In this document: positions 55,323 to 64,000 of the stretch, in pieces
How the letters are laid out: each line of letters starts with the position of its first letter
Position numbering within the stretch: position 1 is the first letter of the stretch
Source: Paralichthys olivaceus
Taxonomy: Eukaryota > Chordata > Actinopteri > Pleuronectiformes > Paralichthyidae
Direction of reading: 5' to 3'
Assembly: GCF_024713975.1 (NCBI RefSeq)
Contig: NC_091104.1
Location: 14,775,580-14,839,579 of the forward strand
Length of the DNA: 64,000 nt
The notes under the pieces: model-generated
The model's database searches: none
The model's input: the letters and a program-made list of their open reading frames with translations, nothing else
Told to the model about the DNA's origin: nothing
Position numbers and translations under genes: made by a program

Positions 55323-57487
55323 ATGATGGAGTGTCGGGGACTTCTGCCTCTTATAGCCGCCGCTTGTTTCATAGGTGAGATCTATAACTCTTCTATCAGC
55401 GAGCAACATAACTGGTGTGACCCTGAATAACACCAGGAAGGATTTTAACAAACCAACTAGAACCACTCTTCCTACTGGAGTTGTCTATAATTTATAATAT
55501 TTAAACAAAGTTTAAAAAAAACACTATAAATGCAACAACATTTTTGTATATACGTTTGTATAAATGTTTCCATAGAAATTAAGTCCATGAGTTGCTTTTC
55601 TTGAAGGTGTTTTTTCACAAGTTTTTATCACACAATCCTCCAACCTCAAATCAAACTTTCTTCTTATGGACAATGTCTATATACAATTAATGTGCTGGCT
55701 TACTGGGTTTCTACTGCACTACATTAGTCCGTCTGCCCTCTCTCTCCATCCAAATGTTGTGATTTAGGATCAATAGCAGGGTTACTTTCTTTTCTTTTTT
55801 TTCTGCCACTTCAATGGTTTGATAGAGAAATGTTGCCAAACCAGAGGACACTGAACCGGCGCAATCACATGACACCCTGAGTAATTGCATTTCATGAGTA
55901 GGATGGCTCCTATTCAAGAAAGCACTTAAGTACACGGCTAATGTGATTACTACCACAATATAAGCTCTGTTCCACTGATGTGCTTATACCTGTTGCTCTC
56001 ACTTTCTCGCTGCATGGTGAATGACGTGCCTTAGATTTTCTGGAGTGATTTTACAATACCACAATGATACAGCTACGCAGGGAAGGGGTGGAATAGCTGG
56101 ATTAGGCAAACGCTCTAACCCTAAACCTGACCCACCCACCTGCAAAGATTTTCTTTCCTTGGTTACATGTCCGTTTCTTTGCCTGGATTCATGTTCAGCA
56201 CATGTCTGAGAAGAAAGTATGTTATGTTATGTGGATCTTCTGATATCGACTGTTTACTCAAGATCGCAGCTGTAAATATCTGAAAAAATAAACATGAAGG
56301 ATTCCTCTCCTCCAGGACTGGTGGGAAGCCAAACCACACTTACCCCTGCTGTGGTCAGCACCACTCTCATCGAGAATGTGACCAGTCTGACTATTACTCC
56401 CGTGATTCTCAGCAGCACGACCCCAGGCTGCTCTGCGTTCAACACTTCAACCTGTGAGCCTTGTGCTCCGGGATCACAATACGACAATAGTGAGTCAACG
56501 ACTGCGTCATCTGACTGTAGACCACATTCTTAGACCTTTTTTTAATGTGCTATGGTGGATTATGAAATCAATTTATGTAACTTTTTCGGATCATAACTCA
56601 TTCTTATTCATTAGATACATGTTTTGACTGTCCTTCGTGAAAAGATAAAAAAGATTTCTTACTTTCTTAAAGTCAAAGTTAAGAAATCATTTTCTATCCC
56701 TCTATAGACACCCTGCTGTGTGCATGCTGTTCTGACCCCGGGTTGTGTCTATTTCCTGGAGCCTGCCTGGCATGCGCCAGAGGTTTCTATCAGTCCCTTG
56801 CAGGACAGCAGCAGTGTCTGCCCTGCAGCCAGGGCTCCTACACAAAGTAAGGCAACAGATTATGCCACTGAACTCAACATGCTCTTCTGCTTCTATTTAA
56901 GTGTCTTCTTCACTTGTCAATTTATTTTATGTTCTACACCAACTACACAGTTTCACTGGAAGTCCATTATGTCACCCCTGCCCTGCTGGATCCTTCAACA
57001 ACAATAGTGGTGCAGACAGCTGCACAAGTTGTTCACCAGGTATGTTTATTCAGCTTTAGACCAAAACTCAAAGTCATGTTGTAATAACTTTATAGTTCAC
57101 AAAACTGCAGTTTGCATGTTGTCAGAAACTAGACTTGTACATTTAAAATGTATCTGCAAAAACAATTATCAAGGAATTTTAGCCAGAAAATGAATAATTT
57201 AGACTGAGTTTCATATAATCAAAAACTCGAATCACATGTTTTGAGTTATTTTGTGTCTGCTGCTTTCAGGTTTCTTTTCATCACAACTAAGTTCCACTAT
57301 GTGCGCACCATGTTCAAGAGGAAGTTTTTGCAAGTAAGTTACACTTGAATGTCACTGGGTTTCAGTTTCTTTTTCTCTTCCTGTTTATGACCAGTATCAC
57401 TAACAACCCGGATCAAACATCACATGTTTCCATTCCATGGCTCTGTTTGCCAGCATAGAAACATCTACACTCACTCACACACACACT

Positions 57488-57582
<95 letters not shown>

Positions 57583-60305
57583 TTCCCATCACTAATGCAA
57601 GTTTGAGATATGGTTACAGCAGGTTAAGCAATACAGCCAATATTCTTCCTCCCAGCCACATTCTTCAGGATTGGAAAAGTAATTCCTCCAGAGTGTTCTT
57701 GATTTGCCCTGGATCTAAAGTGCCCTAAATTCTGTCAACACCTGGAGGCATCACAAGCAAAGCAAAGGAGGAGTATTGAGGAAGCAGCAGTTTCCTTGAA
57801 CTCCTCCCACATATAAACTGATTTCAACATCATATATTTTCAGATTTGATTCAAAGCTTGTGACCTTCTTGCTGAACCTGAAAAACTGCCTCCTCTGCAA
57901 GCTCTTGGGCTGCTGCCGCCATAGGCAAAGCCGTCTCTGCGGCCACAGCTCCATTGTTTGTTTTCACAGCGATTGGATCTTGGATAGCCTATTCACTCTT
58001 TAGTTTTATTAGCGCAAGTGTCCAAACAACTTCACCAACAGAGATTTACAGCGATTTACATCATTTTAGATCTTTGCTCTGGAAGTTGCTCCGATGTCTG
58101 TTTGCTCTGTGAAACCAAACTTCAGCAGTGGCTTCAAACTACACTTTTTTTTGTTGCAAGATGCCTCTAAGTTTCTTGTGGTACAAACCATAATAATCTG
58201 CAGCTTTATGTTCACAAACACCTCTTTCTACTTCTCCTACAGTTCCTCTGGTTGCTCACATTGCCAGATGTGTCCTGTAGGAACAGAGGCTCTACAGAAC
58301 GCTGCTAAAGACTGCACACAGTGTCGGCCAGGTAGTGCACACCACGTCAACTTAAAGCTTCAGGGCTGTAGTCATTTCTATGAGAGCCTGACAAGGCTTG
58401 TCATTTAAAGCATGAGTGTGTATCCGTCTGTCTTTTGACAGGCATGCACAAGGCTTCCCATCAAACTATGTGTCAGATCTGCGGCAGTGGCTTCTATCAG
58501 ATCCACTGGGGCCAGGAAAGCTGTGACGTCTGCCCAGAGAATCACTACTGCCCTGTGAGTGCTGCAGCCTCGACATTCTGCACTCTGCAGCCTCTACAAT
58601 GTGCACCCACCACATACTGCAGTCTCCAAACTCTGCACCCTCCACCCTCTGATCCATCTACATTTGTGTTTGAGAGATGTCCTGCATGTTTGTCCCTCAT
58701 ATCATTTTTTCAGAGTCCAGATGTGAACCCCATTCTGTGTCCCAACGATGCCTTTTGTCCAGCGGGCAGTTTGGCTCCAGGCTACTGCATGGAGACCTTC
58801 TTCCGCAAAGCAGGGGATGTTTGTGAGCTGGCTCCTGTCACTATTGCTCTGTTAGTTATTGGAGGTGGAGGTAAGTATCAATGCTGGTACAAGTGCATTT
58901 AAATGTGTTTTTCCAGATATATCAGCATTATATCCTGCCTTTGCTAAATGCCATTTTAAGGTATTAGAATTCTAATTATGATTTTCAAACTAATGTGTTT
59001 AAACTAAACATATTCTCCACTGCAGGGTCATATATATATGCAAGACTTTTTCTTTCATACTAATGTTATTAGCATTTGTTTGACATTGTACTGACTCTTA
59101 ACTTCCTTTGTGTAACATTAGCATGCCTATTTTCTGTGGCCCTACAGGGCGAACAACATGTATAACTGACCACCATGGACACAGATCAACATAAAGCCTT
59201 TAAACAGCTGAACCATAGAATTTATTAAATTCGAATAACACAATAAGTTTGATCAAAATTCACAAAGAACATCATTCTATTTATTAATTGCAATGCATGT
59301 TACAAAAGGCTGTATGTTAACAAGTCAGATTGATGTACATCAGAAACCATCTGCAAACTCTAAACACCAATTTATCTTCGTATGTGGGCCAATGCTGACT
59401 GCATTTATATATGGCTCTCAGGACACAAGACTTTAAACCTAGACCTGATGTTAATATGTATCTAATGCATCAATAAACAAGGGACTGCTGCTGGTGGAAC
59501 AAACCAGTTCACAACACAGAAGGGCCAAGTTATTATTGCTGCTGGATTAATAGTGAGCAGCCGGCACACAAGTAGCCATACAACTGGATGCCACTCCCAC
59601 CTTACACAATATGGCTAGCACCATGAGGTGGACAAATCACAGAACAAAGGTACTTAATCTACCTCAGCACAACACTTACACAGGTGACCAACACAAATGT
59701 TGAGTGCAGCAGCCACAACCCAAAAGGGTCACAAGTAGAACACCTAAAAAGTTGCTGCCATTCACAAACAGCAGAACACGAAGACCCAATAAAGTGAGCT
59801 GCCACTACCACAACCCACCTCCACACTCACTGTCATATAAGTAAACCAGCAACATACACCAACTTGATAAATGATGTATTTGTATTTGATGTTTGTCATA
59901 CATACTGATTTTCTGAGAGAATTGTTTTCTTTTCTATTCAGTCCTTTGGAAAAAATACTTTTCTTGTTGCATACAGGAAACGGATTCTGTTTCTGGCCTT
60001 ACACTGAGGACACATTGTTCACAAACAAGACATAATCAAACAAAATAAGAATCATGCTCGTGTATCAATGCATTCTTTGTGCGTCTAATAAGCCCGAGTG
60101 TAGATGGTCATTCCATGTAACGTTTGTGTTTTTTCCCCCTTTTCCAGTGGCGCTGCTCTTCATCATTTTAATGATTCTGCGTCGACGGAGAGACACTGAC
60201 GGAGAACTGACTGTTGCTCGAGCTCCACTGTTATGCAAAGAGCGGCCTCAAGGTCGATACTACGGCATCCCCTGTGATGCAGAACCTGTGTATGCTGGCT
60301 GGTGA
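55323..60305 (+). CDS. Type I membrane protein with TNFR/ephrin-receptor-like cysteine-rich repeats, 9 exons, unnamed
   Basis: Exons: 55323-55374, 56316-56489, 56708-56846, 56951-57039, 57270-57333, 58243-58331, 58442-58554, 58714-58870, 60148-60305. All GT-AG, phases agree, 1035 bases, 344 residues. The start MMECRGLLPLIAAACFIG is a likely signal peptide; an upstream in-frame ATG exists. Residues about 19-65 are Ser/Thr-rich with NVT and NTST glycosylation sites. Residues about 66-275 hold at least six short cysteine-rich repeats (CLACARGFYQS, CHPCPAGSFNN, CAPCSRGSFC, CQMCPVGT, CDVCPENHYC), a pattern of GCC2/GCC3 (ephrin-receptor-like) and TNFR modules. A transmembrane helix (about 282-303) is followed by RRRR and a 37-residue tail ending AEPVYAGW. 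No kinase or death domain. I do not recognise the gene. A polyadenylation signal AATAAA lies at 60905-60910. Introns 5 and 8 contain repeats but no other gene. Confidence 0.82.
57490..57581 (+). repeat. (AC)n microsatellite in intron 5 of the cysteine-rich gene
   Basis: An AC array of about 92 bases preceded by shorter interrupted AC runs (57470-57486). Confidence 0.97.
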
Positions 60306-60904
60306 CCCAAAGGACCTTAGTGTTTATATAGGAACGTGCTCTGAGGCACAACAAACTGAAGTCGGTTTTTCCATGTTGGTCTCCACTAAAGACAAAGACC
60401 AGATAGAGGAAGACTGACAGGGAAATCCCTGGACGGTGCCCGAGTGCTTCGACAACCCACCAGCTTTTTGTATGTTCTACATTTTAATATATTACTGAGA
60501 AACAGAAGTTTTGTGAATTCTTGCAGTTTGACACTATTGCAGTGGTTGCCTCTCAGAGATGAACACTTTCCTTTTGTAAAGTAGGTTATTGGATTATAAG
60601 AGGTATGCTGGAACGGTGAAGATGACATGCGTGCCTCCACTTGGTGGGAATGTCTCCCTCTTAGGAAAGCACTTTTTTCATGAAGGTAATTGATTTATTT
60701 TGCACTCGTGTTGGCGGACTTGCGGGTGCCTCCGTTACTTTGTGTAGTTCCTCAGTGACAACGATATGTAAAAGTGTGGTTGGGGCCTTGTGTGTTTTTT
60801 AATGCGTTTGATTTCAGTACGTCATGTGTCTGTATTTTCACTGATATCTTTGCTTAAAATTTTCAACTGCTTTTTTAAGATTATATTTGTATGTTTTAAA
60901 AGAA

Positions 60905-60910
60905 AATAAA
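60905..60910 (+). terminator. Polyadenylation signal of the cysteine-rich membrane protein gene
   Basis: AATAAA, overlapping a second AATAAA-like run ('aaaataaataaaaatg'), 600 bases after the stop codon on the same strand. This is the first strong signal noted in the 3' UTR. Confidence 0.6.
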
Positions 60911-60949
60911 TAAAAATGATAAAATGGAGTTTAAATTATTGTCATCATT

Positions 60950-61130
60950 ACCTCCACCAAGAAAGTTATGCTTTCACCAGTGTCTGGTGGTTTGTGTTTG
61001 TCAGCAGGATTACAAAAAAAACTACTTAACAAATTGCAACAAAACTTGGTGGAGGGACGGGGCCTGGGAAGAAGCCATTCAATTTTGGTACAGATGCAGA
61101 TTTTCTTTCTTTGTCTTTAACACTGCAACA
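60950..61130. repeat. Dispersed repeat fragment, same family as 13075-13470
   Basis: 'gtcagcaggattacaaaaaa', 'aaaacttggtggagggacgg' and 'gcagattttctttc' correspond to the left half of the copy in zfyve28 intron 11. From about 61130 to 62300 I see AT-rich intergenic DNA without a supported gene; the minus open frame 61749-61997 has no recognised domain. Confidence 0.6.
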
Positions 61131-62364
61131 TGAACGTTTTATAATTCCCTGAACTTGATTTTCCACTGTTTAGGATTGGAATTTATGACACATAAATCAT
61201 TTAGGCTATTAGACCACTTCCTTTTTTCTTTCCTACTATAATAGTCAGGCTACTATGAGTAGAATTGTTCCGCTTTGTGTTCTGATGAGTACCATACTAC
61301 TTTAAATTGGATTACAAATTAACATTACATCTTTTTTTCCAGCCCTGGTTTCTCCCCATTTTTTCTAGCTTCATTTCTTTGAACTTTTGGTCAGGTTATC
61401 ACTTAATGCTGAGAATAAATAAGATTTTTCAAAATGTAGTGAAGGCCCTTCTGTATTTTAGTCCCAAAAAAACAGCCTAATTAATTTTACATGTAGGGTC
61501 AGTGTGTGTAGGGAAAACCATCCAGATACACAACATTACTGAACAAACAGTTTTAGCATTTTATTGAATATGAACATTGATCGTCCACAAACTCTGCCTT
61601 CACAGGACTTTAGTTAGATATTTTTGGATGATATCTTCACAATAGTGAAGCAGGCACTATGAAATAAATGTGGAAAGTGTGAAAAAGGACATCTTCAGGG
61701 TTTTTTTTCAGTTTTTTCTGTATAACTCCCACATGCATTACTGTAGCTTCAACATGCAGCAGCATCCATTACTTTGAGTAATAGTTTGATTGTAGCGACC
61801 ACTGGTTTACACCATACCAAGAAAACCACATGTCTGCCATTGACAACCATGGACCAGAAAGATGGATACAGTTGATAGTTGCACACAAGGCGACCATGCA
61901 AGATTGTGAGCTTCAGAGTCACACAGAGTGAACACTGGAGATCATTTATCCCCAGGATGTTTATCTCAGTAGAAGACAGACGGGATGTTTGAGCCACTTA
62001 TTCTATAAATACATGTATATATTATCAACAAAGATATTATTGATACAATGTGGATATTGCACATTTTACTTATTCAAGTATTTACATAAAAAAGTACTTT
62101 CAATATAAAAAGTAAAAGAAAGGATTATCCAGGGTGGACTTTCTTATTGCACTTTTTGAAATGTTATCATTTTTTCTGCTGCTAATGTTTTATCTGGTGA
62201 AAGTGAAACTACTTTAATCTGATTACTATGCCATATAATTTAACTATTAACTTTATATCTTTATGAGCTGATATATATTTTTTTTAAATGCTATACATGA
62301 TCTGAAAGAGTGAGTCAGTCACAGATAAACGCGTGGTCGTTTACAAGAACTGTTTTAGAGCCGT

Positions 62365-62370
62365 CACGTG
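62365..62370. promoter_or_regulatory. mrpl35: CACGTG E-box upstream of mrpl35
   Basis: CACGTG in the context GTCACGTGAT, 152 bases before the mrpl35 start codon. A second CACGTG lies in intron 1 at 62623-62628. This core is bound by USF, MYC and TFE-type factors; function here is inferred only from position. Confidence 0.35.
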
Positions 62371-62521
62371 ATTTCACGACAGTGATCGTAGGTAAACATT
62401 GATGAGTGAAAAATGAACAGATGCATTTCCAGGAGCAGTCGTTAGGTGGCGATAACGCGCTGTGTTGAAAGTGTGTCCTTGCAGGATACCGTACTGACGA
62501 CAACACGCTCACAGGGAAAAC

Positions 62522-63926
62522 ATGGCCGCGGCCTTAGCGAGGAGGGTGTCCGGTGTGTATGCACTATTTGACTTTCACACTTCACAACCTCATTTGTGTT
62601 CTTTAGTAAAAGTGTAGCGTGTCACGTGTGTTTTGTTGCACCGAGCCACCGGAGCACGGGGCTGTAGTTAGTACAGATAGTGTCCAGGGGGAGTCTGAAC
62701 ATTAGCTAACAGTAAGGTCACTGGTGGCTCCATGTTGCTGTGTGTCCTCGCGTGTTTACCTGCTGTTCTTGTGTGTTTCAGTGTTCCTGAGGCCGCTGTC
62801 TGCCTCTCTTCGCCCCGGGACACCGCAGCTCCGTCAGCTCTCCAGCCTCATCCACCCTTCGCCGCTCTACAGCTCCGCTGCTGCGGCCGCCGTCCGCGCT
62901 CCTCTGCCGGCTGCAGCCTATCAGACACCCCGCTACCACATCCTCCAACGGTAAAGACCCGGAGCAGCACCACTGCACACATCCACCATCACTGTCAGAG
63001 AGTTACAGTGTTAGTAAGATCTTTATAGTAAGATCAGCACTCTAAGCTGACAGCACTATCTATCTATAGATATCTATATTGATAGATATCTATATAGATA
63101 TCTATATCTTACTGTGGCCGAAGCGATTGCCTGTTATGTTCAAAGCAGGGGGAAGTATGATACAGGTATCAACAGACAGGACAATATACAGTAAGTGTTG
63201 GATAGATGGTGTTTTGATCTCTTTTAAAAAAAATTTTTAAATCAGTGTGTTTAATACCATACGTGGAAAACAACAGGAATGATAAATAAAACCAGCTTCT
63301 ACAAAGTAAATGTTGAAATGGTTAAGCTGTAATTACCACCTCTAACCTTGTATAACGGTCTCAGACAGTCACAGTGGGCATCCACTTTTAGGAAAGAGTT
63401 CATCAACACATCTGAATAATTGTGAGCTCACTTGAGGTGTAAATTTTAAGTTTTTGCCTCCACCCCAACACCCAGAGATGCAGTGTGTCCTGCAGGAAAT
63501 ATTTGAACGGCATTGATAAGCTATTCAGATTCAATGTGAAAGATTAGTTCTGCTCTTAACTATTATTTATTAAGGTGTTTTACTTTAGTAATCTTAGCAG
63601 AGCCAGAGATGTTTCTATTTTAGGCTTAACTTTGCAGCAAAACTGGAAAACAGTTTCTTTACAGTGAAAACACTGATACTCATCCTTTTTTTTTTTCAGT
63701 GTAATTGACCCATGTTCTATGTAGGCATTTTAGGTTGTTATTATTTTAAATAGCAGTTGTTGTGCTTCTCTGTTTTTGCAGGGTGTCAGCTCTTGTTCCC
63801 AGTCTGACTCTGCAGCCAAGCAGAAGTCTGATCTACTATAGTCTGAAGAAGGGGAAGAGAAAAACTGTCAAATCTGTCACACAAAGATTCCTGAGGCTGC
63901 ACTGTGGACTTTGGATCAGACGCAAG
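62522..63926 (+). CDS. mrpl35: Mitochondrial ribosomal protein L35 (bL35m), 5' part, exons 1-3
   Basis: Exons: 62522-62552, 62782-62950, 63782-63926. GT-AG with consistent phases, 345 bases (115 residues) in the window. A donor (gtgtgc) at 63927 leads to further exons beyond the right edge. The N-terminus ([17 protein letters not shown]) is basic and hydrophobic, as expected of a mitochondrial targeting peptide. Exon 3 encodes the family core: [18 protein letters not shown] and [15 protein letters not shown], close to the recalled human protein ([24 protein letters not shown]). Role: component of the large subunit of the mitochondrial ribosome. The human gene is on 2p11.2, so synteny with 4p16.3 ends between cfap99 and here. 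Confidence 0.93.
63057..63108. repeat. Palindromic GATA/TATC tetranucleotide array in mrpl35 intron 2
   Basis: Alternating 'tatctatagata', 'gatagatatcta' and 'tatagatatctatat' blocks of about 50 bases that can pair with themselves on either strand. It resembles a GATA microsatellite with an internal inversion. Confidence 0.8.
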
Positions 63927-64000
63927 GTGTGCTTTTTTTTATTTTTTTACAGTTTTTACTGGTTTGTTAACTGCAATGCAATGACCCATCTGACAGCTTG

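Noticed and set aside
58435-58902. Single 155-codon open frame across exons 7 and 8 of the cysteine-rich gene
   Set aside because: It reads through an in-frame intron (58555-58713). Good donor and acceptor sites and the cysteine spacing support splicing, although retention would keep the frame open.
61749-61997. 82-codon open frame, minus strand, between the cysteine-rich gene and mrpl35
   Set aside because: I could not tie it to a family or find splice partners. It may be a decayed repeat; too weak to list as a gene.

Overview
This is vertebrate nuclear DNA, almost certainly from a ray-finned (teleost) fish. Genes are split into many small GT-AG exons. Introns carry long (AC)n/(GT)n tracts, a tRNA-derived SINE, MITEs and LINE fragments of the kinds common in teleosts. 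All identifications come from reading translations and splice sites by eye; no database search was run.

Layout. (1) 1-8.6 kb: the 5' end of a minus-strand gene. A GC-rich promoter with a noncoding exon lies near 8.5 kb, and one coding exon with a signal peptide at 7420-7504. Its remaining exons must lie left of the window; fgfrl1 is a tentative identity. (2) 12.4-34.2 kb, minus strand: a complete 14-exon zfyve28 gene (lateral signaling target protein 2, FYVE domain), with a 13.4-kb first intron and a CpG-rich promoter at about 34.2-34.65 kb. (3) 36.7-53.8 kb, plus strand: a tandem cluster of cfap99. It holds two intact 15-exon copies (642 and 630 codons) with a decayed third copy between them. 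zfyve28 and the first cfap99 copy are head to head, as ZFYVE28 and CFAP99 are neighbours in human 4p16.3. (4) 55.3-60.3 kb, plus strand: a 9-exon gene for a 344-residue type I membrane protein with TNFR/ephrin-receptor-like cysteine-rich repeats. I could not name it. (5) 62.5 kb to the right edge, plus strand: the first three exons of mrpl35 (mitochondrial ribosomal protein L35).

The most interesting region is the cfap99 cluster. The sequence shows a duplication junction at about 47,333, where a decayed exon 14 runs straight into the 5' flank of the next copy. A perfect RFX X-box palindrome (36672-36684) lies upstream of copy 1, and the junction cut it off copy 3. Another X-box match sits in LINE-derived DNA upstream of copy 3. 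Identity between the two intact copies is patchy in a way that suggests gene conversion. Exons 9 and 13 have diverged while neighbouring exons are almost identical.

The genes do not form one pathway. zfyve28 is an endosomal regulator of receptor signalling, cfap99 belongs to motile cilia, mrpl35 to the mitochondrial ribosome, and the cysteine-rich protein is a predicted surface receptor or adhesion molecule.
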